64,000 nt of DNA from Digitaria exilis (GCA_015342445.1 JACEFO010001035.1:930001-994000); one strand, 5' to 3'. Positions 1-11,582 are shown, numbered from the stretch's first letter. Numbers and translations: made by a program. Notes: generated from the letters alone by a model not told the origin.

Positions 1-1090
1 GAAATTGAATTGGTCATCCGGGCACGGTCCTAGATATGTGTGTATGGTGAGGGCCCTAGAGTGTTCATAGTGGACCTAGGCAACCCTCCGCATAAGCTAG
101 GCATGAACTTCCGGATGTCCAAGGCTTTTTGGAAAAGGTTGACATGAGTACCCCCTTATGCACTTTTGGCCAAGTGTATGAGCCGCAAGGTCCTCGAGTC
201 GTGTGGGTAAAGATGTACACTCTTGCAAGGTTTAAAAATCAATTCGAATTCCCACGCTCTTGGTTATGGCACCCGCCCAAAGTCCTACGAATTCATCGTA
301 GAGTTACCGCATGGATGAGAATGATGTTCACATGGTTATGCTCTATGTTCACATGATTATGATATATTGTTGCTCACTAAAAATTGAGGTGGGATGGACA
401 AAACAAATAAAATTTGACTAGGTCTATAGGATGATTTATCACTTGCTCATGTTATATAAAAGTTAAGGCTAGGATGAGATAGGCGTTTATGCAATTTATT
501 TAACCATTAAGGCCTCATTCCTTGCTACATCCAAATATGCATACTCCTTGGTTATATTATATTTGCGTAAGTCTTGCGAGTACCCTTTGTACTCAAGTTG
601 CTATATTTCATCAAGTTGCAGGCGAACCGGAGGCCGTGCTTGGTCTCTACTACCCCACTGATCCTCATACGGGTGAGGAGTAGGCCGGGCATGTGATGTT
701 TGTGCTATTGGTGTGCTCGTGCTAGGCACCTTTGCGTTTGTCTTACGCTGCGATTTATCTTTTATCGTTGTGAGATCGCCATAGGAAGCTTGAACCTTTA
801 ATTCATGATACTCATGTTTTATTTTGAGCTCAAGACTTGTATTTGGAGCTCGCATTTAAATTTGAATCTCTATGTTGGACTTGTAATATTTTCAATGTTG
901 AACTCTCATGTAATGACTAACATTGCTCTCTACGGTGGATTTGGTGATGTGTTTATTTGTATGAACGGTATGTGTATGCTTGATCTTGGGCATGTTGTGG
1001 AACACATACCGGGACTACCGGATTTGTGTTGTTTTATGTGATATTGCATTTATCATGAGCCTCTAGATATGGGTTACTACGTGGCAAGTC
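1..1090 (+). repeat. LTR-like repeat, incomplete at window edge
   Basis: I see no gene here. Around 568-605 the text resembles the 3' part of long LTRs of grass Ty3/gypsy elements: a GCGTAAGTCTTGCGAG-type stretch followed by TACTCAAGTTGC and later CCGGGACTACCGG. The short open frames are isolated and show no recognisable domain. Since the window starts inside the repeat, its left end and target duplication cannot be checked. The assignment is by resemblance only. Confidence 0.35.
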
Positions 1091-1179
1091 AAGAGACGGA
1101 CGCGTGCTACCTCTCATCTTAAGGGATCGATCGATGATTTCATATAAACCAAATGTAAATTGGGCGGTTCTTTACATCT

Positions 1180-1522
1180 GTTGACCGGCCTTGCTCTGGC
1201 TGCCCCCACGTTCACTGCCTGCCCCAACGCTTCCCCTGTTTTCAGCTGCAGCTGATGCGTTAACAGAGAGGACCGGCTAACTTCTAGCAAATGCAAGCCG
1301 CATGAAGGGTCCCCAATATGAGTGATATTGATTTTTCGTGCCAAAAGGATCGGTTCATTCCCTTTTCTTTAACAAAAAAAAATTGATGCTATCTAGATTT
1401 ATTGCAACTAAAGAAAGGCAATACATCACCAACATATTTAAGAGGATAAATTAAATCAACAGAGAAAATGAAATCCTCCATGTGGACAGCCCACATGTCA
1501 TCGAGTGAAAATGCGGAGGCCT
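1180..1522 (+). repeat. Detached copy of RIP-gene 3' flank
   Basis: This segment matches the sequence downstream of RIP copy 3 (about 21.28-21.64 kb) in the same orientation, and the reverse complement of 10.32-10.69 kb. Shared landmarks are TTTCAGCTGCAGCTGA, the GGGTCCCCAATATGAGT stretch, an ATCTAGATTTATTGCAAC block and a terminal GAGTGAAAATG. No RIP coding sequence lies next to it, so it is a relic of a fourth unit or a dispersed flank. It probably belongs to the duplication history of the cluster. Confidence 0.65.
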
Positions 1523-1547
1523 AGGTATTTAGAACCTAGAAATCCAA

Positions 1548-2768
1548 AATAGATGTCTTTTGAGCAAGTGGTTATTCAAACTAATTAACGAGGAAGACAT
1601 TTGGTAAAACCTCCTAAGGAGGAAATATCTGTCAAATAAAACCCTTACCCAAGTCGAAAGGCAAATGGGTGACTCACATTTTTGGTCTGGACTTATGAAG
1701 GTGAAAGATCAATTTTTACAATGTGGTCGCTTCAAAGTACATAATGGAACAGAAACACGATTCTGGGAGGATACTTGGGTAGGAGATCAGTCCCTTAAAA
1801 TGGCCTTTCCTAATCTCTATCATATAGTGAGAAAGAAGACCGCAACGGTGGCCTGAAGTGCTAAGCACCATACCGTATGTGTCATTTCGAAGAGCGCTAA
1901 CTGCCTATAACCTAGAAACATGGTACAGATTAGTGGCAAAAGTTTTAGCAACTAGTCTTACAAGTGATAGAGATGTTTTCATTTGGATTGTACACAAAAG
2001 TGGGGCTTTCTCAACACGATCTATGTATATGGCAATGATTAATGATGGTATTGTATCACACAAATGTCCTATTTGGAAGATCAAGGTACCACTTAAAATT
2101 AAGATTTTCTTGTGGTATATAAAAAATGGAGTGACTCTTCCTAAAGATAACCTTGCAAAGCCAAACTGGAAAAGAAACCTTAATTGTTGTTCATGTAGCT
2201 CTCCTGAGACTATTGAGCACCTTTTCATACATTGCCATTTCACTCGCCTTATTTGGAATACAATCTATATCACCTTTGGAATTCGACCTCCATCTAGCAT
2301 CTCTAATATGTTTGGCTCCTGGCTTGATGGCTTTCAGCCAGCTCATAGAGAACAGATATGTGTAGGCTTAACAGCTATTTGTTGGGCAATTTGGTTGAAT
2401 AGAAATGATATGGTATTCAATCGTTCTAGGGCTAACACTTTGATGCAGGTAATTTTCAGGGCTACGTATTGGACTCGCACTTGGTCCTTGCTGTCTAAGG
2501 ATGAGGATGCAAGAGCAAACTTGAAGAATACTTGCCGTTTATTGGAGACGGTCGTCATAGAGGTGTTTGCAAAGTTTGGATGGAAGTTTTCGAATAGAAT
2601 TACAGCATAGCTGCCTCTCTATTTGAAGAACCTTCTGTTGCTTTGTTAGTTGCTCTTGATGGAGTTTTTCTGTGGGCCTAAGAGCTCTCCAATTTGTATT
2701 GAATTGCTGTGTACGCTATCTGTGATAGTATAGAGGCCAGGAGTTGCTGTTCCATTATCTAAAAAAAA
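1548..2768 (+). mobile_element. 5'-truncated LINE (L1-type) with poly(A) end
   Basis: This is a non-LTR retrotransposon fragment on the plus strand. It holds the C-terminal part of a reverse transcriptase ORF, a short 3' untranslated region and an A tract at 2761-2768. The left boundary is approximate. The sequence just before it (to about 1520) and just after it (TAATAATGAACC) matches one uninterrupted region of the inverted RIP flank at 10.26-10.32 kb, so the LINE entered an existing RIP flank and some flank was lost. I could not find a clean target duplication. Confidence 0.65.
1665..2610 (+). pseudogene. LINE reverse transcriptase C-terminus with zf-RVT domain, broken
   Basis: Two adjacent open stretches (1665-1856 and 1858-2610) are in different frames but read as one LINE protein tail. 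The first has the DTWVGDQSL-type motif seen after the RT domain. The second has CCSCSSPETIEHLFIHC, the cysteine/histidine zinc-binding motif of the zf-RVT family, followed by CWAIWLNRNDMVFN, typical of plant LINE C-termini. A stop in the stretch upstream of 1665 and the frameshift near 1857 make it non-functional. The catalytic RT motif is absent because the copy is 5'-truncated. Confidence 0.75.
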
Positions 2769-2789
2769 TAATAATGAACCTTCTTGTTA

Positions 2790-4797
2790 GGGACTAGCTT
2801 TCCTGCGCACGGGGTCATGTGCCCACCCAACGCGATAGTCGTTCGATGAAGAAACAATGGTCAAGATCCGTTCTAAAGAAAACAAAAGCTTGCAACGGAG
2901 AGTAACACTGTTAGGTAGCTGGTGGTAGCTGGTGGAGCATCTTCCTGACACATGATGGGCTTGCTGAGTCACCTGCAGGTCTTCCTCCATCTCACTCCAT
3001 CACCCGTACCGTTGTACTCTTATCTTCCATTATTCTCTTATCTGTTCTCTCCCTCTGGCGACCACCCTCTAGCTCACCCGCCCTCGATCCCAGCTGCTGG
3101 CGAGACCCTCCACCTGCAGCATCGGATCTGCGGTGGCTTGGGCAGTGCAGGATTTGTCTTTGTACATGATGTTTACATCATGTAATTTTCTACCATGATG
3201 TATATTACTGATAATTTTGTTAATGTCATACAAGTTTATAGTTATATTGTTCGTTGTACAACAAAACATCATGGTATCTCTTGGTCGGCAAAGTATACAT
3301 CACTCTTGAAGTTTTTGTCACCATGCACTGGTGTACATTAATCATGAAGTGTCTCAATTTATATTTCTGGTGGCTTCATTGGTATACCAAGTGTGGTAGC
3401 ATGATGTAAATAATCAACGATTAGGAGAGTCCCCATATATGTGGTATAGATAATGGCTAATATTCTATTGAGTAATAAATGAGTGGTACGGAGGGCATTA
3501 AGTGTAACGAGCAATTCTCTCATCTTAAGAGTGGCTGCAATTCTGACATCATTGTTGTCTTGTCTTGTGTTTCGTCTTGTGTATGGCTTGTATTGCTTAG
3601 AGTCCTATTTGTACTCCACCAGAACTAGACAACCTTATATGTCTAGGGTGGTTTAGTGATTAGTGAATCATTGTACTGTAACATACTGGAACCTATGGTA
3701 CATTTCTTTGAACACATAAAGATTACAATGTGGCCTCTGCAGAACAAAAGCATTTCTTCGACGTGTAGCTTGGAGTATGTCCCTCCTGCAAAATGTGGTG
3801 CACTGCTGGATGGAAGGAACCTGGTGTCATCAGTCTGTTGTGGTGTATCTTCAAGTACAATGGCTATCCTAACATGAATGATAGCATATCAACAAGTCTT
3901 TGTGAGGATGTGCATCTTAACTTTCAACTTTCACTTTTGTCCTGAATGTTTTACCTTAGTGGGAGGTTGGGATTCATGTCAGCCTTTTGCCTTACACGAT
4001 ATGTTGCTAGACTATTATCAAGCTGCCCTTAGGAGTATCTATAAAATGGCATTACTCATTTAGGTAAACCTATAGAATAGGGCTGTATTTTCATAAGTTG
4101 TCCCCCAAATTATTTTTATTTCTGGAATAGTCCTCCATGTACAATATATTAGATCATATATTCGTTTGCTTGACTTCAGTCTGCATGCTTGCTACAATTG
4201 TTTTTTAATATCATGTTCAGTAACTCATGTTAAAAGGTCCTATATTAAAGGAAATAAGAGTTGCCTTTGCTTGCTTTTTCATCATTAGGACTAGAAAATT
4301 GCAGTGGGAAAGAAGTGGGGAAATTGACATCAATTTAAATTTTGTGCATGTATTTGCACCTCAAAAGATTGACAAGATATATTAAATGTGACAGGACACT
4401 AGTTGGTACGTGTTGAGGATATTGAGAAATGGGGGCGAACACAAAAGAGAGAACTACAAGAACAACCTCATTATATTGCTGGTGGTGCCAAAAGAGCATA
4501 GGTGGATTCCTTTTTCTATACTTGAACTTCATTTGTGTACCACAGGGAGAGACTACCCTGAGGCGCTTTTAAATTTGAGGGCTAGAGTACCACACCCTTT
4601 CCAGTTTCTCAAAGAGGTACATAAATTGGATGCCCTGGGTCAAGCCTATGTGACTGTCATCTCAAACGGAGGCACTAACCATCCGAGCTACTGCTCGGTT
4701 ATCCTGTTTTCCCAAGAAGTTGCTGGTTCCTTATTTTCAAATGTTATTGTGATGTTTTTTTCCCTCTGTGCCAGGTCTTTGTTCATATATCTGGCAC
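2790..4797. other. Intergenic, no gene recognised
   Basis: The stretch has only short frames with no domain I recognise. The 4410-4844 frame (144 aa) is the longest, but it runs into a MITE at 4801 and lacks codon or domain support. CT-rich text near 2980-3110 could be an old 5' leader. No terminal repeats were found for the region as a whole. It may be a decayed insertion or captured gene fragments. Confidence 0.4.
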
Positions 4798-4800
4798 TTG

Positions 4801-5335
4801 CACTACTACAGAATTCATTTTCTAAGGCGGTTAAAAGGCCTTAACAGAGATAGTTTTCTCAACCATCTCTGAGCTGGGTCTCTGTTAATCGTCCATTAAC
4901 AGAGCCGGTTGGACTACCGTCGACGTTAATCGATTACTAGAGGCGGTTTTTGTAACTTTTTATGAGCTATAACTTTCATGTTGGTCATTTCTCCATCGAA
5001 GGTTGTTTGAAAAAAAATCAAATTTCAAATTTGATAATTGATTAATGGAGGCGGTCACGTTACAACAAGCACCTCAATTAATGCCTATGTTAACCGAGAC
5101 GGTCATGCTATAATAAGCGTCTCAGTTAGTGCTGTATTAACAGATGCAGAGGCAGTGGCATTACAAAAACCGCCTCATTTAATTCTTTTTTTCTGATGTA
5201 GTCACTTTCTACCGCCTCCATTAATGGATCTTGTCACCTCCGAAAATGATGGGCATTAACTGAGCCATATGCCTATTATATGTGTCTCGGGAAGTGTTTT
5301 GGGAGTGTCTTGCAAAATATTTTTTTATAGTAGTG
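4801..5335. mobile_element. Non-autonomous CACTA MITE, 535 bp
   Basis: The left end begins CACTACTACAGAATTC and the right end finishes ATAGTAGTG, whose complement begins CACTACTAT. The element is flanked by a 3-bp duplication TTG (4798-4800 and 5336-5338), the size made by CACTA transposases. Subterminal sequence carries repeated GAGGCGGT / ACCGCCTC words in both orientations, as expected for transposase-binding repeats. It has no coding capacity, so it would depend on an enzyme supplied in trans. Confidence 0.8.
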
Positions 5336-5505
5336 TTGCCTGTCAATGCTAGTCAGCAAGAAAACATCAACGGTAAATGGCCATGATTTGCTTATTATAA
5401 GTGTCTCGGAAAGTGTTTTGGGAGTGTCTTGCAAAATATTTTTTTATAGTAGTGTTGCCTATCAATGCTAGTCAGCAAGAAAACATCAACGGTAAATGGC
5501 CATGA
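5270..5505. repeat. 119-bp tandem duplication spanning a CACTA end
   Basis: The text starting GTGTCTCGG at 5282 repeats at 5401 with a constant 119-bp offset, ending at CCATGA (5381 and 5500), with only a few mismatches. The repeated unit contains the right terminus of the 4801-5335 MITE and its flank, so the duplication came after the insertion. Confidence 0.85.
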
Positions 5506-7739
5506 GCAAATAGTGCTATGTTCCTTCTGCCATGATTTGCTTGTCTATGGACAACAGCGAGTTGTAGTAGATGGTGATCCAATGGTGTAGCCATGATAAT
5601 GTAGGAAAAGTAGTTGGTAGTGACCTCGCTCACTTGTACCTCATTGACTTTTATCAACTAAAACACGGGAGGACATCAAATATATATATAGGATTTGTCA
5701 AATTTCATAGGTGTTAGCTAACCCCAATGAGGACATGTAGCTTCGCCTTTGGCTGAAGCTCTAGTTCAGCAACACATAACTGAGTGACCTTTGTTCTCAC
5801 ATCTTACTCGTGCTAGTGTGTGTGTGAGTGCGTGCGTGCGTGTGTGCGCACGCGCGAGATGTTGTTAGGGCAAAACCATCCAGCATTCAGTTTCGGCATT
5901 TTGCCACTGTATCTTTGTAAAATGGCTTATTTTTTTGCAGGGAGCCAATTTCTTAGTGCACCAATGTCGTTCTCAGAGTTCACAAAAGAGATTGAGTTTT
6001 TCTATAAGGTCATTATTTCGCCTAAATTAAGGTCATTATTTCTCAGATATCCATGTATCTTGTTCACCGGATGTTCTTGTGTCTATGCAGACTACATGAA
6101 GATTCACTAAGCTTGGTAGAGAAGTTTGAAGTTGGTGATTTCCTTGTTCATAATTGTACTATACTACATGATCATGTTTAAAAGGGTTGAAGCGACCACA
6201 ACAAAGTGTATCCTCGACTTCTGAAGATTGAGCAAGATAATTGAATCATTATTCAGAAAGACTGATCTTTTCTGAACATAGCATGATTTTCTTGGTTATC
6301 TTGGCTATTTAGTTAAACAACTAGAGTATTCACTAATATTGATTTTTAACAAGTCATTGTTGTAATCATACATCAGTAACCACTGTGTGCTAGTGTCATT
6401 TGGAGAAATAATCAGAAAAATATTGGAGATGGAAAGATTATATTATTTTCTTGATATAGTAGTATAGCACACTTTTAGGATTGCTGTTGACTTTGGTGCA
6501 TGACACAAAACTATAACTAGCATACCTATTCTCTATGACACTTATATGTATTGCAATGCGATAGGTAAGTCTAGGTTTACTACAAGTGTAATTGACTGGT
6601 TGGAATATGGAAGAAAAGGTAAGAAAATGAAACTTGGTTTTCCTTTGAATGTGTTATTACGATTATGTCTGCTGGTGTAATGTTTATGCTAGGCTAATTC
6701 TCTTGACTTAATTTTATCCTAATGTCTTTTCCTTCCAGTTAATGATGTACATTGAATTTTGCTTATAAATAAATGTGTAGATGAGAATGGTGAAAATTTG
6801 ATCCAGTAGTAAATATTTCTTGTGTTCTTCATTTTATTGCTAGCAAGTAGTATATGCCTTTGGCTCTAAGAGAAGCGCGGCGGAAGATCTAGATTTTAAT
6901 GAGCAAGAGTATGATACTACTTTAGCATTGTACTGTAATGCAAAATTAGATGAGTTCTTGCATAATGTTGCAATTAATGGGCTTCAAATTTCTAATACAC
7001 GTTGACAAGAAACTTCTATATATACTTGTTTCACTAATGCTTATCTTATTCTGTTTAAAAAACATAGTACAAATTGTTAATGTTTGCATTGTTTGATGTA
7101 GCTGTGGTAACGAAATGGCAGACCCTGAAGCCAGAGGTGCCAGTCTCTTGGTATTAATTTTGATCCCACGGGAGTGAATCGAATGTAGGCTTGTAGAAGA
7201 TTATGGCTCATGAAGTGGTGCCATGTATCCGCCTTCCACACTATTCTCTACAAAATATCTTACTCTAGAACTCTGTTCATCCTCATCTACTTTTTTGTTA
7301 TTTCTATCATGCAAAAATATTATGCTTCTAGATTATTCCACACTTCACCATGAAACAGAGCAACTTTGGCTTACACATGGTCTACAATATTTTAGAAGTT
7401 TCTTGGTTTTCTATGATCTTTACTCAATGCATGTCAAAGTTTTTGTATCTTCTACAACATTCTAGAATATTTCAAGCATGCATTGCATATTTTCAATATT
7501 ATTTAATAAAAAATAACAAACTTTAATGAATTTAATCGATTATACACATATGCTACATCATACTAATCAACAACTTTATATCTAAACTACTGTGTGACTA
7601 ATTGATGAACCCTATAGAAATTTGTGTACTTTCGTATTGGCGTCACTAATGAAGTTAAGTTATACAATCATGCACTAATTGATGATGCAAAAATAATAGA
7701 TGTGTTACATTGAGAGTTGAGTATTTTATACAATTTGTT
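5506..7739. other. AT-rich intergenic, possible decayed gene fragments
   Basis: No complete gene is visible. A GT/GC-alternating microsatellite lies at about 5816-5856. Two places look like intron-exon junctions: a T-rich run ending TTTTTTTGCAG before 5941, and GTCTATGCAG before 6091. The exons they would define are short and unrecognised. It may be captured or decayed host sequence. Confidence 0.35.
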
Positions 7740-8520
7740 ATGATGGATTAAGCCCGGTGAAATGCTGGTTGGGGATTGGTAAGACTAATGGCCTGATTGC
7801 CCTGAAGCGATCGCACGCACTATGGTTGTTTATCCCATTTTAATATGGTATTTGGAAAATGCATTTACAAATTAAATCATTGAGGTTTAAAAGAAATATT
7901 TTACAAATTAAACCTTCAAATTTATATGGCATTCCGCATCTTTCAAACGAGTACTAATGGAACAACATAGTTATGGAGCTGACTCATGTTGCTTCAAGAT
8001 TTGTGTCAACATCTATATAAATTTTCTTCGACGCGGTGCTGGCAGGCAGTGCATGCTGGCCCCACCACGGCCAGATCCTGGACTCTTGTAGTCATGAACC
8101 ACTGGCATCCAAACTTGAGTACTTGCCGCATCCTCTGCTCTTTCATGTTGCTCGATCGGACAATTATTGTACCTTCTTTTGTTGACCAATCCATGAATAA
8201 GCCACAGCTCCAAACTGGACTGCCGTTCTGCACATGGAACCTTTTACGCGGTTAGCCTTGGCAGTGTCGGATCGATGACACGGAAGACATCAGTGAGATT
8301 TGTCCTAGAGGCAGTGCCGGATCGATGACACGGAAGACATCAGTGAGATTTGTGCTAGAGGGTCACACGATGTTGGCTTTCTGCATTGCCCAACTACTCT
8401 GCTTAACTATATAGTTTTATACACTCCCCAAACAAGCACAAGTTCATCCACAGAGACGATCTTCCCACCTTAGTTATCTTGTCTCGCCATCTCGCAGCAG
8501 ACAGACTACCTCCATCCACC
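7740..8520 (+). promoter_or_regulatory. RIP copy 1 promoter and 5' leader
   Basis: The segment matches sequence ahead of RIP copy 3 (12.34-12.69 kb plus 17.71-17.94 kb), so the two genes share an ancestral promoter. A TATA box (CTATATAG) lies at 8407-8414, about 107 bp before the chosen ATG. A 50-bp unit starting GCAGTG(T/C)CGGATCGATGA is present twice head to tail (8261-8310 and 8311-8360) just upstream of the TATA box. The copy-3 promoter shows only one such unit. Confidence 0.65.
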
Positions 8521-9288
8521 ATGGAGGGACGTTCCACAGTGGGGCTCTTCCTCGTCGTGCTCGCCGCTGCCGCCAGCAGCCTGATCATGCTGCTGGAACG
8601 CCGTCCGAGTCCGACGGCTGCCACTGCTACCAGCAGCAACGTCCTCAAGGACAAGCCCTTCACGGTGATCCAGTTGGAGGGCAACGGCCAGGAAATGGCC
8701 GGCCTGGCCGTGATGCTCCACGACGTCTCCCTCGCCGGCTTCGCCAACCGGAGTGGCCACTGGCACGCGTTCCCGGGCCACGAGCACCTCCTCCCGGGCT
8801 CCACGCCGCTCCCCTTCGGCAACAGCTACCGTGACCTCATTGGAGGGCTTGCCAACCTACCCAACCTGCCTCTGGGAGGGCCTCCCATGGTGCAGGCCTC
8901 CAGCGCCATCTCCGGCTACAGCCCGGCCACCGTCATCGACGACAACGATGTGGTGGCCGTGAAGAGGGCGTTGGCGACGCTGACAGTGATGACGTGTGAA
9001 GCCCAGCGGCTGCAGCCGATCAGGGATCTACTGTTGAACAAGGGACGGTGGGAGAGCGGCGAGGCGCGCGTCGCCGTTGAGCACCTGCCCTACATCGAGC
9101 ACTGGGACACCATCTGCTACGAGATCGTCCGCGCGAAGAAGAACGGCGTGTGGGATGGGCCCTTCACTGAGCTGCTGAAGGAGCACGCCAACATTAAGAA
9201 CATGAAGGAAGCCATGGCCGTGGTCGGCTTCATCACCACCAGCCGCACCCTTCAGGACCTGGTGGTGGCTCACGCTCGCAAGGCCTGA
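8521..9288 (+). CDS. Ribosome-inactivating protein (rRNA N-glycosidase family), copy 1, intact
   Basis: The product resembles grass type-1 RIPs, which remove one adenine from the sarcin-ricin loop of 28S rRNA and are thought to act in defence or stress. The ATG at 8521 has a good plant context (CCACCATGG); an in-frame ATG at 8479 would add 14 residues. Residues 6-22 are hydrophobic and could be a signal peptide. Family landmarks follow in order: LAGFANRSGHWHAF, a LPFGNSYRDLIG block containing the first active-site tyrosine, CEAQRL with the catalytic Glu and Arg, and NGVWDGPF with the conserved Trp. At about 255 aa with no B chain, it has single-domain RIP size. There are no introns. The third and second copies downstream are broken. 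Confidence 0.82.
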   Translation: MEGRSTVGLFLVVLAAAASSLIMLLERRPSPTAATATSSNVLKDKPFTVIQLEGNGQEMAGLAVMLHDVSLAGFANRSGHWHAFPGHEHLLPGSTPLPFGNSYRDLIGGLANLPNLPLGGPPMVQASSAISGYSPATVIDDNDVVAVKRALATLTVMTCEAQRLQPIRDLLLNKGRWESGEARVAVEHLPYIEHWDTICYEIVRAKKNGVWDGPFTELLKEHANIKNMKEAMAVVGFITTSRTLQDLVVAHARKA

Positions 9289-9499
9289 TGATGTGCATGG
9301 TTTTGTTCCTGTCTCTACAGACCGTGCTGGCTACTCAGAGTCTGGGTGGTAGCTCTTCATGTTCCGGAGAATAGTGAGCTCGTTTATTTGCTAGTGATGA
9401 TTTTACTTGGACGATTATCGTGCATATCTAGCCCATGCATTATTATTAGTCGTCCTAGTAGTAGTATGGTTGTTTAAGACCCAAACTGCAGTAACTTGG

Positions 9500-9785
9500 T
9501 AGATTTTCTTTTTGTTGAGTTCATCTCAAGCCGTTTTCGGTGTGATCTTTTTCCATGTTATCATATTTCATTATTTGGTCGGGTATGTGTCGTTCTTTTG
9601 TGTGGGAAATTGCAATGATGAGTCCTCAAATTTTACTCTGTCCATCAGTCCATGCATAGTATATGTGGCAACTACCGCGCTTGGTACCGCTTCTCCCGCT
9701 TTCAACTGCAACCGGTGAAAAGAGAAGACTGGACAACTTGCACCGAATGCAAACTACCTGAAGAGTCTCCACGCTCCAATATGTG
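9500..9785 (+). repeat. 3' flank of RIP copy 1
   Basis: The sequence from GTTGAGTTCATCT to about 9785 corresponds to 21.02-21.43 kb downstream of RIP copy 3, including GAAAAGAGAAGAC and the GCAAACTAC block. Homology stops where a T tract begins at 9787. It shows that the duplicated unit includes several hundred bases of 3' flank. Confidence 0.7.
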
Positions 9786-9965
9786 TCTTTTTTTTTTTGA
9801 ACCTGGGTTAATTTCATTCCTCAAACGGCGCTGACAGGTCGCCAGCAACAATGACACGGATACAATCAGGCAGGGTGTTTAACAAAGTTTTCTCACCCTC
9901 CTCACACACACAACCATAAGAAGCTAAAGCATGAGCCGCCTAGCTTCACGTTTGTTTGATCGCAC
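9786..9965 (-). mobile_element. Possible short LINE 3' end (poly-T on plus strand)
   Basis: A T tract at 9787-9798 is followed on the plus strand by GAACCTGGGTTAATTTCATT. The complement ends AATGAAATTAACCCAGGTTC plus poly(A), which resembles the 3' ends of grass LINEs. It interrupts the RIP 3'-flank homology at this point. No coding remains and no clear target duplication was found. Confidence 0.4.
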
Positions 9966-10270
9966 TATTATGTTGAGTTCAGTTATATAGTATGTTACAA
10001 TTTTCACAAGGTATCTCTTTTAGTTTGTATCACACTTTTAATAATGGGACATGTGGATAACTTAGATACATATTTGGGTTACTTAAGATTATTTGTACAA
10101 TGTGATAAGTTATTTATTCTTTAGAAAGCATAATTTATCCAATGGATATATTAGTACGGGTGATTGTTAGATTTTACCGAACTCATGTTCAGATATTTAT
10201 TATTTCTATGTGATCCCTTAGAATTTCATTTTCTAGCAGTCTCGTGATGAACTGATGATTAACAGGAAGG
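9966..10270. other. Intergenic spacer, nothing recognised
   Basis: AT-rich sequence without an open frame, terminal repeats or a match elsewhere in the window. It separates the copy-1 flank from the inverted flank copy. Confidence 0.4.
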
Positions 10271-10690
10271 TTCATTATTATTTCCTCAAAAAGAAATACA
10301 TTCCATGAGTGGAAATTGTAATTGTCTGCATCTTTTTAATATAGGTGTACATTTTCACTCCATGACATGTCGACAGTCTACATGGAGGATTTCGTTTTCT
10401 TTGTTAATTTAATTTATCCTCTTAAATCTGTTGTTGATGTATTGACTTTCTTTAGTTGCAATAAATGTAGATAGCATCGATTTTTTTCGTTAAAGAATAT
10501 GGAAGGAACCGATTCTTTTGGCAGGAAAAATCTGTATGACTCATATTGGGGACCCTTTCATGTAGTTTGCGTTTGCTAGAAGTTAGCCCGTCCTCTCTAT
10601 TCACGCACCAGCTGCAGCTGAAAACAGGGGAAGCGTTGGGCCAGGAAAGAACGTGGGTGAGCCAGAGCAAGGCCGGTCAACAGAGCCAAT
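10271..10690 (-). repeat. Inverted copy of RIP 3' flank
   Basis: Reverse-complement match to 1.18-1.52 kb (plus TAATAATGAACCTTC at about 2767) and to 21.28-21.71 kb. It joins directly to the upstream side of RIP copy 2, so that copy does not have the promoter type of copies 1 and 3. With the 1.18-kb copy it forms a long imperfect inverted repeat enclosing RIP copy 1. Confidence 0.75.
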
Positions 10691-10823
10691 CCATCACACT
10701 ATTCTCTCGGATCAACCGCGACCCAATGCAATCGAGGTGCTTCGATGCTTTGTACGTCCATTGCAACCATATATGCAGACCTATAACCAGCTCAAGAAAT
10801 CAACCAGTTGAGGTCAATTCACC

Positions 10824-11582
10824 ATGAGCATGGAGTGTCCTTCCATTTCCATGGCGCTTGTTCCCATCCTGGTCCTTGCTCTCGCCGCCAGCAGCAGCAA
10901 CGTGTACTCATCCGTAGCATCGGTGGTGGCGACGACGGAGCGCGGGCCGCCCGAACTCATCATCGTGAACCAGGTTGGCCGCGACGGCGACAAGGCGTAC
11001 TTTGCCGTGTAGATCCACGACCTCTCCCTCGCCGGCTTCGCCAACCGGACCAACCATTGGCACGCCTTCCGTGGCTACGAGCACATCATCCCCAACGCCA
11101 CTCTCCTCCCTTCACAAACAGCTACCACGACCTCATCGGCCGCCTATAGAACCTCCCGAGCCTACCCCTGGGACGTGACCCCACCCTAGACGCCATCCAC
11201 TCCGTCTCCAGCGGTCCGGCCACGATCCGGTCGCCCCCGAAAATGCCGACGTTGAGGATGCACTGAAGCGTGGGCTTGCCACGCTGAAGGTGACCAAGTG
11301 CGAGGCCATGCGTCTCAAGCCGATCAAGGACGTCGTGTCTGACGGGTGGGAGAATGGTGATGCCCACCTGACACTGGAGCACCTCGGGTACACGAGCACT
11401 TCGACACCATCTGCTTCGAGCTCACACGGGCGAAGCGGAGCGGCGTGTGGGACGGGCCTTTCACGGACCTGCTGAGATCGAGGGCCAACATCCATAGCTT
11501 GGAGGATGCGCGCGCCGTGGTTGGTGTTGTTGTCCATCGCACTTTTGACCAGCTGCTCAGGGCTCACGCTCGCAGCGCCTGA
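10824..11582 (+). pseudogene. RIP copy 2, pseudogene
   Basis: This is a paralogue of copy 1 in the same orientation. It starts with an open signal-like N-terminus (10824-11009). At 11010-11012 it has an in-frame TAG exactly where copy 1 reads through, then the LAGFANRT block, then a small deletion near 11110 that shifts the frame, and a further stop near 11147. The EA-R catalytic motif region and the C-terminal GVWDGP region remain recognisable in different frames. The normal stop is at 11580-11582. At least three lesions make a functional product very unlikely. The usual RIP promoter is missing upstream. Confidence 0.85.

Noticed and set aside
4410..4844. 144-aa plus-strand frame before the CACTA MITE
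   Set aside because: Its end lies inside the MITE and I recognise no domain; there is no support as a gene beyond being open.
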